Assembly: GCF_044502415.1 (NCBI RefSeq)
Contig: NZ_CP172402.1
Length of the DNA: 64,000 nucleotides
Origin: Haloimpatiens lingqiaonensis
GTDB taxonomy: Bacteria; Bacillota; Clostridia; Clostridiales; Clostridiaceae
Direction: 5' to 3' (one strand)
Under the pieces are notes generated by a model, which was not told where the DNA came from, searched no databases, and saw only the letters and a program-made list of their open reading frames with translations. The position numbers and the translations under genes were made by a program. Shown piece after piece: positions 44,227 through 52,543 of the stretch; position 1 is the stretch's first letter; each line of letters starts with the position of its first letter.

Positions 44227-45838
44227 CAGAGATTTAGCACCTAAATTCCAGTAAAAATTTTATTTTTACTGGAATTGTATCTTTTTACATTTACTTAAAG
44301 GGCTGGTAAGCCCGCAGACCGATAGGTCGCAAAAATAGATACACTTACCCCTACCCCACGAAATCTTAATAAATAATTTCCAATTTTATTTTAAAGTTAA
44401 GTCTTTACAAATAGTGGATTGATCCAGTCATCTTCTATAGTAAATCTCTCATCTCTTATATCTTCAACAATATCTATTTGAAGCATTCGTTTTTTTCTGA
44501 AGGATCTTATACACCTAAAAAAGTACAATTGCATCAAATTAAATGCTAGTATTAAAAACATTGCCACTGTTTCTACGCCCGTAGGGCTATGAAGAAAACA
44601 ATGATCTAAATGCCATTCTGTTTTTAACTGATGAAATACATTATTTTCAATGTCCCATCTTTTATGCATTATCTTCCATAAGGTTTCTACTGATGTAAAT
44701 TTGTCTGTTGTTATAATCCATGCTTCTTTAATTTCTACCTTATCTCCAGTATGAACTTCTTCTATAAATTTTATAAACCTTACTTTTATTTCTGAATCAG
44801 CCATTTCAAAATTATCTTCATCCCAAGCTTTTATCTTTAAATAATTTTTATTTTTTTTATTAACTATCCATTCTTTATCTGCCTCACGGCACTTAAATAA
44901 AGCTAGTGCATCTTTTACAATATGAAGTCGTTCATCTTTAACCCTTACTACTGCATTCATTCCTATAGAGAGTACTTCTTTAATCCAAGTAGACTTACAA
45001 TATAAAGCGTCAGCAACTATAATATCTGCAAAATGATGATACTCTTTATAAAGTCTTCTGATTAGTCTTTTGCCACCTGTAGTTTCCCCCTCATCCTTAT
45101 CTGAACTGTCCTTTTTAGGCTCAAGCATCTCTTGCCCTAAAATAATGTGTGGATCAGAACCTACGGTTGTACATACTACTGTTCTATGAAAATAATGAGT
45201 AGTTCCATTTTTATCAACTCTTGTAAGGCATTTATCACAACACTTTTTAGTGCTTTCAAATAGCTCTACACCGTCTATGGCAACTACTTTTAATTTATCT
45301 ATAGTACCATTTCTAAATACTTTATTTTTTACAATGGTTTTTATTATATGTTTATGAATTTCTTTTAATCCATCTAAATCAAAATCACTTAAGGAGCGCC
45401 TAACGGCATCAATGCGTGGCATTTTAGTTTTTTTAGGTATTACTTTTTTAAACTTGCCTTTTTTAAGCCAATGTTCTAATCTATTGAAACTTCTTATCTG
45501 AAGCATAAATCCAAATAACACCACGAAGGTAATTGTTGAAATTTTTACATCAGATTTTATTCTTTTATCTTTTAAGTTATTGATTTTTTCACCTATATCG
45601 TATACCTTATTAATATAAGTAAGTAATTGTTTTAAATAACTTTTACTCATTTTATCAGCATCCTTTTTAAGTTGGTTTCTAGTAAAAACTATTATAAAAA
45701 GGATGCTTTTATTATGCAAATTTTTTCTCTAAAATTTCCAGCAAAAATCAGAATTTATGGTTTTTAACCTAACCCTTAATCATTCATTATAAATCAGCGG
45801 GCTCACGCCCCAAAAATTTTTAAGCGCTAAACTTCTGT
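44227..45838. mobile_element. IS4-like insertion sequence, copy 1
   Basis: This 1612-bp element has imperfect ends CAGAGATTTAGC and (inverted) CAGAAGTTTAGC, flanked by the 8-bp target duplication CATTAATC at 44219-44226 and 45839-45846. It differs from copy 2 at one base that I found (T at 45777, C at 51584). It sits between recG and rsmD in the operon direction. Confidence 0.95.
44397..45650 (-). CDS. IS4-type DDE transposase, copy 1
   Basis: The catalytic Asp residues lie in VVAIDGVELF and IIVADALYCKS, and the Glu region is WDIENNVFHQLKTEWHLDHC. I start at ATG 45650 (MSKSYLKQLL, AAGGA upstream), giving 417 residues; the frame extends to a TTG at 45719, but that lies upstream of a hairpin containing the ribosome site. 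The inverted repeat GCATCCTTTTTA/TAAAAAGGATGC (45658-45669 and 45695-45706) could hide the site in read-through transcripts. Confidence 0.9.
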   Translation of the reverse strand: MSKSYLKQLLTYINKVYDIGEKINNLKDKRIKSDVKISTITFVVLFGFMLQIRSFNRLEHWLKKGKFKKVIPKKTKMPRIDAVRRSLSDFDLDGLKEIHKHIIKTIVKNKVFRNGTIDKLKVVAIDGVELFESTKKCCDKCLTRVDKNGTTHYFHRTVVCTTVGSDPHIILGQEMLEPKKDSSDKDEGETTGGKRLIRRLYKEYHHFADIIVADALYCKSTWIKEVLSIGMNAVVRVKDERLHIVKDALALFKCREADKEWIVNKKNKNYLKIKAWDEDNFEMADSEIKVRFIKFIEEVHTGDKVEIKEAWIITTDKFTSVETLWKIMHKRWDIENNVFHQLKTEWHLDHCFLHSPTGVETVAMFLILAFNLMQLYFFRCIRSFRKKRMLQIDIVEDIRDERFTIEDDWINPLFVKT

Positions 45839-45872
45839 CATTAATCTGGATGCAACTATTAACTATTATATT

Positions 45873-47903
45873 TTAATTGAAACATATATACTTTGCGGTT
45901 TCCTCTAAGCTTTTAATTATTTTCTCTCTCAATTCCATATCCTTATCTTCTTTACTTTCAAAAAACTTTTTACTCTCTAAAAGGGCTTTTTTAAATATAT
46001 CTATATCTTCAAATATATCACTGATTAAAAATCCATTTTCACCGTGTTGCCTAAAGCCAAATAATTCTCCGCTTCCCCTTATTTTCAAGTCTTCTTCCGC
46101 AATATAAAATCCATCATTACTATTTTTCATAATATCCATGCGTTTCTTAGTTTTTTCACTTTTACCATCTGCAATTAGTATACAATAAGATTTGTAGCTG
46201 CCTCTTCCAACTCTTCCTCTAAGCTGATGTAATTGAGCAAGCCCATATCTTTCAGCATTTTCTACTATCATTAAAGTAGCATTTGGTACATTGACTCCCA
46301 CCTCAACAACAGTGGTGCATATTAAGATATTTATATCTCCTTCTTTATATTTTTGCATTATTTCTTCCTTGTCTTTATTATTCATTTTACCATGTAATAA
46401 ACCCAAGGAAATTCCTGAAAAATATTTTTCTTTCAATTCCTCATATAATCCTTCAACGGAACATAAACTTGAGGTTTCATTTTTTTCTACTAAAGGACAT
46501 ACTATGTAAACTTGTCTTCCGCTTTTTACTTCATTTAAGGCAAACTTATATACTCTATCTCTGTAATGCCTATTTACAGCATAAGTTTCTATTTTTTGTC
46601 TTCCTGGTGGCAGCTGATCTATAGTAGATACATCTAAATCGCCATATAGAGTTAAACTCAAAGTTCTAGGAATAGGCGTTGCACTCATTACCATAACATC
46701 TATATTTTTACCTTTGTTATTTAATTTATTCCTTTGCAGTACCCCAAATCTATGTTGCTCATCTACTATAACTAAACCTATATTTTTAAATTGTACATCT
46801 TCCTGTATCAATGAATGAGTACCTACTATTATTTGAATTTCACCCTTAGCCAATTTATCCTTTATATTTTCTTTTTTCCTTTTGGCAACACTGCTTGTTA
46901 ATATTTCTGTATTTATTTGGAATTTATCTAAAATTTTAGTTACCTCATTATAGTGTTGTTGAGCTAATATTTCTGTAGGTGCCATAAAAGCCACTTGATA
47001 CCCATTTTTCACAGCATTTAAAAGTGCAATAATAGCTACAATGGTTTTTCCACTTCCTACATCTCCTTGAATTAATCTATTCATTGGTAAACCGCTTTGC
47101 TGATCTTTTAATATTTCTTTTAATACATTATTTTGAGCATTAGTTAACTCAAAAGGTAAACTTTTTTTCAATTCCTCAATTTCAGGTGATATATTAAAAT
47201 ATATACCCTTTGTACTTTTATTTAAATATTCCTTTAATATATTTACTTTCAGACAGTAAGTAAACATCTCTTGAAACTTAAGCCTTTCCAGTGATTTTTC
47301 TAAAATAGTTTCATTTATGGGATTATGTATATTTCTTATAGCCGTATCTAAAGAGCATAGATTATATTTTTTTACTAAATCCTCAGGTAAATTTTCTTTT
47401 ATTCTTATATTTTTCATAACCTGTAATATAGTTTTTCTAAAAATATTATCATTAATTTTTCCCTTTAAATGATACTTAGGTTTTATAACTTGTTCTGTGC
47501 CATTAGTCTCAGTTACTATTTTAGGATTTATAGTATATATTATATTTTTAAATTTTTCTATTTTTCCTTCTAGTACATACTTTTGACCTAATTTGAATTT
47601 ATTCTTCATATAGGGCTGATTAAACCATTTTGCTGATATTTTAATATTATTATGTGAAAAAATTACAGTAGTTATAGTTTTATTATTTTTTCTATAATCC
47701 CTTTGTATTTCTAAAGCTATTAATGGAATTATATTCATTTCTCCTAAAAGAAGATTATCGTCCTTTACTACATTAGCTTTTTCATAGTCCCTAGGAAAAT
47801 ATAATAACAAATCTAATATATTATTAATACCACATTGAGCAAACATGGCTCTTGTTTTTTCCCCTACACCTTTTATAGTTCCCACATCATTATATATGCT
47901 CAT
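45873..47903 (-). CDS. recG: ATP-dependent DNA helicase RecG
   Basis: RecG remodels stalled forks and Holliday junctions. An N-terminal wedge/OB region covers about residues 1-240. The SF2 motifs follow: QGDVGSGKTIVAIIALL, IVDEQHRFGVLQR, VMSATPIPRTLSLTLYGDLD and LRGRVGRGSYKSYC. Length 676 aa. It is after fakA with a terminator between, and copy 1 of the insertion sequence lies just past its stop. Confidence 0.97.
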   Translation of the reverse strand: MSIYNDVGTIKGVGEKTRAMFAQCGINNILDLLLYFPRDYEKANVVKDDNLLLGEMNIIPLIALEIQRDYRKNNKTITTVIFSHNNIKISAKWFNQPYMKNKFKLGQKYVLEGKIEKFKNIIYTINPKIVTETNGTEQVIKPKYHLKGKINDNIFRKTILQVMKNIRIKENLPEDLVKKYNLCSLDTAIRNIHNPINETILEKSLERLKFQEMFTYCLKVNILKEYLNKSTKGIYFNISPEIEELKKSLPFELTNAQNNVLKEILKDQQSGLPMNRLIQGDVGSGKTIVAIIALLNAVKNGYQVAFMAPTEILAQQHYNEVTKILDKFQINTEILTSSVAKRKKENIKDKLAKGEIQIIVGTHSLIQEDVQFKNIGLVIVDEQHRFGVLQRNKLNNKGKNIDVMVMSATPIPRTLSLTLYGDLDVSTIDQLPPGRQKIETYAVNRHYRDRVYKFALNEVKSGRQVYIVCPLVEKNETSSLCSVEGLYEELKEKYFSGISLGLLHGKMNNKDKEEIMQKYKEGDINILICTTVVEVGVNVPNATLMIVENAERYGLAQLHQLRGRVGRGSYKSYCILIADGKSEKTKKRMDIMKNSNDGFYIAEEDLKIRGSGELFGFRQHGENGFLISDIFEDIDIFKKALLESKKFFESKEDKDMELREKIIKSLEETAKYICFN

Positions 47904-47931
47904 AGTTTTTCACTCCACACTTTAGTAATGT

Positions 47932-47956
47932 AAAAAAAAGCCCGAAGGCTTTTTTA
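47932..47956 (-). terminator. intrinsic terminator after fakA
   Basis: AGCC-CGAA-GGCT with flanking A/T extension is followed on the minus strand by eight T. Confidence 0.8.
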
Positions 47957-49588
47957 TTCAGCAGAAATTATAAAATAATACAATGGTTGCTTTCCACTAT
48001 AACTTTGAATATCCACGTCAGGATATTTTTCTTCCATACGCTCTACTAATTTGTTTACAGTTTCATCATCTGCATCCCTACCATAAAGTACTGTAATAAG
48101 TTCTTTATCTTCGTCCATTATCTTTGATGCAATTTCTTCACATACAGTGTATACATCACTACCTACTTCTTCTATTTTATCTTCAACTAATCCTAATATA
48201 TCGCCCTGTTTGATTATCTTTCCTTCATTTTCTGTATCTCTTACTGCATAAGTTACTTTTCCTGTTTTAACATTTTTTATAGCTTCATTCATATTGTCTA
48301 TATTTTCTTCAGCCTCTACCTCACTATTAAATACTGTTATAGCTGAAATACCTTGAGGTATTGTTTTAGTTGGTATAACATATACTTTCTTATCTGAAAG
48401 CTCTGCTGCTTGATTAGCTGACATAATTATATTTTTATTGTTTGGTAATATGAAAATATTTTCTGCATTTAACTTATTAATACTCTCTAATATATCTTGG
48501 GTACTTGGATTCATTGTCTGTCCGCCCTCAATTATCTCATCAGCACCTAAATCTCTAAATATATTTGTTATACCTTCTCCCATAGCTACAGGTATAAAGG
48601 CATATTTTTTTAGTTCTACCTTAGGTTCAGATATTTCTTTAGGTATTTCATCCTCTTTAACTAAAATATGTCTGTGTTGTTCCCTCATATTTTCTATCTT
48701 TATTTTAGACAATTCTCCTAATTTTACTGCTTTAGATAGTATAAGACCAGGATCGTTAGTATGAATATGTACCTTTACAACATCATCCAGCCCAACTACT
48801 ACCATAGAGTCTCCATGCTTTTCTAACTCACTTTTAAACTCTTCCACATCGATATTATTTGATATGACAAAAAATTCTGTGCAATATCCAAATTTAATAC
48901 TTTCAGTTTTTATAGTATTTATAGCTGCCTTTTGGGTTTTTGCTTCAGAAGCTTCTTTACTTATTGTATAATCCATTTGAGTTTCCAAAGCTTCTTTCAT
49001 AGCTTTTAATATTATTAATAAGCCCATTCCTCCTGCATCTACAACCTTTGCCTCTTTTAAAGCTGGAAGCATTTCTGGAGTCTTGTTTAATATTTCTTCA
49101 CTATAATTACATACTTCCTCTAACAAATTTACTATATCCACATTTGAGGATTTAGAAGCACTTTCACCTGCTGCTCGTATTATTGTCAGTATGGTTCCTT
49201 CTGTAGGTCTCATAACAGCCTTATAAGCAAACTTAGAGCCCTCAACTAAACTATTTCCGAACTCCTTAGCACTTATCTTTTCCTTTCCTTCCATACCCTT
49301 AGAAATACCTCTAACTATTTGAGAAAATATAACTCCTGAGTTTCCCCTAGCCCCCATTAGGGCTCCTTTAGCTAATTTCTTGGCTATACTATCTAGGGAA
49401 CTACCCTTTAATTCCTCAATTTCTGAAACTGCCGTCTTTAAAGTCATAGACATATTAGTTCCCGTATCTCCGTCTGGCACTGGAAATACGTTTAATGAAT
49501 TTACAAATTCCTTTTGTTCTTCTAATTTATTAGATGCATTAATAATCATATTATAAAAATTACGTCCATCTATATATAAGTGTTCCAA
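47954..49588 (-). CDS. fakA: fatty acid kinase catalytic subunit FakA-like (DAK2, YloV)
   Basis: FakA phosphorylates fatty acids presented by FakB proteins for membrane lipid synthesis. The N-terminal DAK2/DhaL domain has NVFPVPDGDTGTNMSMTLKT with the ATP-Mg Asp residues and GARGNSGVIFSQIVRG; the C-terminal half is the DegV-like FakA region (IHTNDPGLILSKAVKLGEL, YVIPTKTIPQGISAI). Length 544 aa. It forms a unit with asp23. Confidence 0.93.
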   Translation of the reverse strand: MEHLYIDGRNFYNMIINASNKLEEQKEFVNSLNVFPVPDGDTGTNMSMTLKTAVSEIEELKGSSLDSIAKKLAKGALMGARGNSGVIFSQIVRGISKGMEGKEKISAKEFGNSLVEGSKFAYKAVMRPTEGTILTIIRAAGESASKSSNVDIVNLLEEVCNYSEEILNKTPEMLPALKEAKVVDAGGMGLLIILKAMKEALETQMDYTISKEASEAKTQKAAINTIKTESIKFGYCTEFFVISNNIDVEEFKSELEKHGDSMVVVGLDDVVKVHIHTNDPGLILSKAVKLGELSKIKIENMREQHRHILVKEDEIPKEISEPKVELKKYAFIPVAMGEGITNIFRDLGADEIIEGGQTMNPSTQDILESINKLNAENIFILPNNKNIIMSANQAAELSDKKVYVIPTKTIPQGISAITVFNSEVEAEENIDNMNEAIKNVKTGKVTYAVRDTENEGKIIKQGDILGLVEDKIEEVGSDVYTVCEEIASKIMDEDKELITVLYGRDADDETVNKLVERMEEKYPDVDIQSYSGKQPLYYFIISAE

Positions 49589-49604
49589 CTTAAAGTACCT
49601 CCTC

Positions 49605-49955
49605 TTAGACTCTTACGCCTTGCACATTTACAGTAACACTAGTAACTTTTAGTCCTGTAAACTTCTCAACATTATACTTTATTTTTTGTATAATATTATT
49701 AGCTATAACTGATATTTTAGTTCCATATTCCACTATTATATATAATTCTATAGCTACTTCACTTTCTTTTGCATTAATTTTTACGCCTTTACTTAAATTT
49801 TCTCTTTTTAATAGTTCCCAAAATCCATCAGTGGAATTTTTAGAAGCCATACCTACTACACCATAACACTCCATAGTGGATAGTCCGATTATGTTAGATA
49901 AGACTTCATCAGAATAATAAATTGCTCCATTTTTATTGGTAATGCTTCCTTTCAT
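49605..49955 (-). CDS. Asp23/Gls24 family protein (YloU)
   Basis: This 116-residue protein belongs to the alkaline-shock Asp23 family; its position next to fakA is conserved and the precise role is unclear. VLSNIIGLSTMECYGVVGMA, KINAKESEVAIELYIIVEYG and VTVNVQGVRV fit the family. It has an AGGAGG site and a promoter that begins just inside the insertion sequence boundary. Confidence 0.9.
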   Translation of the reverse strand: MKGSITNKNGAIYYSDEVLSNIIGLSTMECYGVVGMASKNSTDGFWELLKRENLSKGVKINAKESEVAIELYIIVEYGTKISVIANNIIQKIKYNVEKFTGLKVTSVTVNVQGVRV

Positions 49956-49987
49956 AGAAATTCCTCCTTATCCATACCATATAAACT

Positions 49988-50016
49988 ATTTTATATTAAA
50001 TAGCAAATTTATTCAA
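49988..50016 (-). promoter_or_regulatory. sigma-A promoter of asp23-fakA
   Basis: TTGAAT (plus 50011-50016) and TAAAAT (plus 49988-49993) are 17 bp apart on the minus strand. The insertion sequence copy 2 begins at 50034, 17 bases beyond the -35 box, so the promoter survives. Confidence 0.7.
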
Positions 50017-50033
50017 GTTTATTATAGAACATA

Positions 50034-51645
50034 CAGAGATTTAGCACCTAAATTCCAGTAAAAATTTTATTTTTACTGGAATTGTATCTTTTTACATTTA
50101 CTTAAAGGGCTGGTAAGCCCGCAGACCGATAGGTCGCAAAAATAGATACACTTACCCCTACCCCACGAAATCTTAATAAATAATTTCCAATTTTATTTTA
50201 AAGTTAAGTCTTTACAAATAGTGGATTGATCCAGTCATCTTCTATAGTAAATCTCTCATCTCTTATATCTTCAACAATATCTATTTGAAGCATTCGTTTT
50301 TTTCTGAAGGATCTTATACACCTAAAAAAGTACAATTGCATCAAATTAAATGCTAGTATTAAAAACATTGCCACTGTTTCTACGCCCGTAGGGCTATGAA
50401 GAAAACAATGATCTAAATGCCATTCTGTTTTTAACTGATGAAATACATTATTTTCAATGTCCCATCTTTTATGCATTATCTTCCATAAGGTTTCTACTGA
50501 TGTAAATTTGTCTGTTGTTATAATCCATGCTTCTTTAATTTCTACCTTATCTCCAGTATGAACTTCTTCTATAAATTTTATAAACCTTACTTTTATTTCT
50601 GAATCAGCCATTTCAAAATTATCTTCATCCCAAGCTTTTATCTTTAAATAATTTTTATTTTTTTTATTAACTATCCATTCTTTATCTGCCTCACGGCACT
50701 TAAATAAAGCTAGTGCATCTTTTACAATATGAAGTCGTTCATCTTTAACCCTTACTACTGCATTCATTCCTATAGAGAGTACTTCTTTAATCCAAGTAGA
50801 CTTACAATATAAAGCGTCAGCAACTATAATATCTGCAAAATGATGATACTCTTTATAAAGTCTTCTGATTAGTCTTTTGCCACCTGTAGTTTCCCCCTCA
50901 TCCTTATCTGAACTGTCCTTTTTAGGCTCAAGCATCTCTTGCCCTAAAATAATGTGTGGATCAGAACCTACGGTTGTACATACTACTGTTCTATGAAAAT
51001 AATGAGTAGTTCCATTTTTATCAACTCTTGTAAGGCATTTATCACAACACTTTTTAGTGCTTTCAAATAGCTCTACACCGTCTATGGCAACTACTTTTAA
51101 TTTATCTATAGTACCATTTCTAAATACTTTATTTTTTACAATGGTTTTTATTATATGTTTATGAATTTCTTTTAATCCATCTAAATCAAAATCACTTAAG
51201 GAGCGCCTAACGGCATCAATGCGTGGCATTTTAGTTTTTTTAGGTATTACTTTTTTAAACTTGCCTTTTTTAAGCCAATGTTCTAATCTATTGAAACTTC
51301 TTATCTGAAGCATAAATCCAAATAACACCACGAAGGTAATTGTTGAAATTTTTACATCAGATTTTATTCTTTTATCTTTTAAGTTATTGATTTTTTCACC
51401 TATATCGTATACCTTATTAATATAAGTAAGTAATTGTTTTAAATAACTTTTACTCATTTTATCAGCATCCTTTTTAAGTTGGTTTCTAGTAAAAACTATT
51501 ATAAAAAGGATGCTTTTATTATGCAAATTTTTTCTCTAAAATTTCCAGCAAAAATCAGAATTTATGGTTTTTAACCTAACCCTCAATCATTCATTATAAA
51601 TCAGCGGGCTCACGCCCCAAAAATTTTTAAGCGCTAAACTTCTGT
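50034..51645. mobile_element. IS4-like insertion sequence, copy 2
   Basis: 1612 bp, same orientation as copy 1, flanked by its own 8-bp duplication AGAACATA at 50026-50033 and 51646-51653. It lies between the asp23 and rpmB promoters. The only difference from copy 1 I could find is C at 51584. Confidence 0.95.
50204..51457 (-). CDS. IS4-type DDE transposase, copy 2
   Basis: The protein is identical to that of copy 1, with the Asp in VVAIDGVELF, the Asp in IIVADALYCKS and the Glu in WDIENNVFHQLK. The chosen start is ATG 51457; the frame extends upstream to a TTG at 51526. The same start-proximal inverted repeat is present. Confidence 0.9.
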   Translation of the reverse strand: MSKSYLKQLLTYINKVYDIGEKINNLKDKRIKSDVKISTITFVVLFGFMLQIRSFNRLEHWLKKGKFKKVIPKKTKMPRIDAVRRSLSDFDLDGLKEIHKHIIKTIVKNKVFRNGTIDKLKVVAIDGVELFESTKKCCDKCLTRVDKNGTTHYFHRTVVCTTVGSDPHIILGQEMLEPKKDSSDKDEGETTGGKRLIRRLYKEYHHFADIIVADALYCKSTWIKEVLSIGMNAVVRVKDERLHIVKDALALFKCREADKEWIVNKKNKNYLKIKAWDEDNFEMADSEIKVRFIKFIEEVHTGDKVEIKEAWIITTDKFTSVETLWKIMHKRWDIENNVFHQLKTEWHLDHCFLHSPTGVETVAMFLILAFNLMQLYFFRCIRSFRKKRMLQIDIVEDIRDERFTIEDDWINPLFVKT

Positions 51646-51674
51646 AGAACATAAATCAATTTATATTTTTCCCC

Positions 51675-51704
51675 TTGAAATGTAGATATAAACTATGGTA
51701 AAAT
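51675..51704 (+). promoter_or_regulatory. sigma-A type promoter of rpmB
   Basis: TTGAAA (51675-51680) and TAAAAT (51699-51704) with an 18-bp spacer, 22 bp beyond the right target duplication of insertion sequence copy 2. Confidence 0.65.
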
Positions 51705-51769
51705 GATTTATGTTAATTGAGTTAGCAGAAGGATATAATCTTTTTTTATTATACAGGGAGGTGTATTCA

Positions 51770-51961
51770 ATGGCAAGAAAGTGTGAAATCTGCGGTAAAG
51801 GCGTTATTTCAGGAGTTCAATACAGTCACTCACATCGTCAATCAAAAAGAAATTGGGCGCCAAATGTTAAAAAAGTGAGAGCGATAGTAGCTGGCACACC
51901 AAAAACTTTAACTGTTTGTACTAGATGCCTACGTTCAGGCAAAGTTCAACGTGCTATTTAA
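51770..51961 (+). CDS. rpmB: 50S ribosomal protein L28
   Basis: This 63-residue ribosomal protein has the zinc form: MARKCEICGKGVISGVQ and VCTRCLRSGKVQRAI supply four cysteines. ATG 51770 with GGGAGG is used; an upstream in-frame ATG at 51710 would add an unrelated 20-residue leader. It is on the plus strand, opposite to asp23 and spoVM, as in Bacillus. Confidence 0.97.
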   Translation: MARKCEICGKGVISGVQYSHSHRQSKRNWAPNVKKVRAIVAGTPKTLTVCTRCLRSGKVQRAI

Positions 51962-51987
51962 TATAACATATTTATGTTAAATAAAAT

Positions 51988-52018
51988 AAAAATGCAGTTG
52001 TGTAACAATTGCATTTTT
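51988..52018 (+). terminator. intrinsic terminator after rpmB
   Basis: AAAATGCA-G-TTGT / ACAA-TTGCATTTT with a GTA loop followed by a T-run. The end touches the stop codon of spoVM on the other strand. Confidence 0.82.
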
Positions 52019-52086
52019 TATTTTTTCAAAAAAATCCTTAGTATACGAGATAAAAATTTAGGCAGTTTTACAACAATTAATTTCAT
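52018..52086 (-). CDS. spoVM: stage V sporulation protein M
   Basis: SpoVM is a tiny amphipathic peptide that senses the convex forespore membrane and anchors SpoIVA and the coat. ATG 52086 with GGGGGG upstream encodes 22 residues, MKLIVVKLPKFLSRILRIF and two Lys. The KLPKFL segment with Pro9 matches the family, and the location between rpmB and thiN is exactly that of Bacillus spoVM. It is four residues shorter than the 26-residue Bacillus form. Confidence 0.87.
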   Translation of the reverse strand: MKLIVVKLPKFLSRILRIFLKK

Positions 52087-52140
52087 AATATCCCCCCATC
52101 TCATTACTTTATTAATAAATAACTCGACTATCAATTTCCC

Positions 52141-52299
52141 TTAATCACAATGCTTGGTTAAATACCATCCCAAATAAATTAATCCTCCCCCCACTAGAAT
52201 TAGCCATCCCCATATAGGGACAATAACTGCTAAAACTATGCCAACTCCAACACAACCAACTATAATTCCTATGTTTTTCTTGATTTTTTTTATAAACAC
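52141..52299 (-). CDS. 52-residue membrane protein between thiN and spoVM
   Basis: A frame starting at GTG 52299 (GGGG at about 9 bases) encodes a basic N terminus (FIKKIKKN) followed by one or two hydrophobic segments rich in Gly, Val and Trp (GIIVGCVGVGIVLAVIVPIW and GWLILVGGGLIYLGWYL) ending TKHCD. Composition and position look like a real small sporulation-linked membrane protein, but I cannot name the family. The non-ATG start is the main doubt. Confidence 0.55.
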   Translation of the reverse strand: MFIKKIKKNIGIIVGCVGVGIVLAVIVPIWGWLILVGGGLIYLGWYLTKHCD

Positions 52300-52367
52300 A
52301 ATTACTATCCCCTAAAAATATTCTAATATCATTATATGTTTTAAATTGTATTTTGTTGATTAAGTAA

Positions 52368-52508
52368 TTCAACTTTTGCAGTTATAAAATAAAAATATAA
52401 AATTTGCAGATAAGTAATACTCCTTACTTTTTACCTATTACTTCTTAACTATTACTTCTTACCTTATATAGTGTAGAGTTTAAAATTTATATGTGAAAGT
52501 TGAGTTAA
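52368..52508. repeat. MITE-like dispersed repeat, copy 2
   Basis: This 141-bp copy shares TTGCAGTTATAAAA, AAAATATAAAATTTGCAG and the right end AGTGTAGA...TTTATATGTGAAAG with 39665-39840. The ends are imperfect inverted repeats (TCAACTTT and AAAGTTGA). Inside are repeated TATTACTTCTTA units. Confidence 0.65.
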
Positions 52509-52513
52509 GTAAT

Positions 52514-52543
52514 AAAAAAAGACTAAGTAAAAACCTAGTCTTT
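52514..52543 (-). terminator. intrinsic terminator after thiN
   Basis: AAAGACTA and TAGTCTTT pair around a TAAAAAC-containing loop; seven T follow on the minus strand. It overlaps the last codons of thiN. Confidence 0.78.

Noticed and set aside
44219..51653. A composite transposon carrying asp23-fakA-recG
   Set aside because: Each insertion sequence has its own, different target duplication and the genes between are core genes in normal order, so two separate insertions fit better.
52145..52372. A 75-codon minus-strand frame rich in Trp, Ser and Cys
   Set aside because: It overlaps the 52-codon hydrophobic frame in another phase, has an unusual composition and no ribosome site; the hydrophobic frame is more protein-like.
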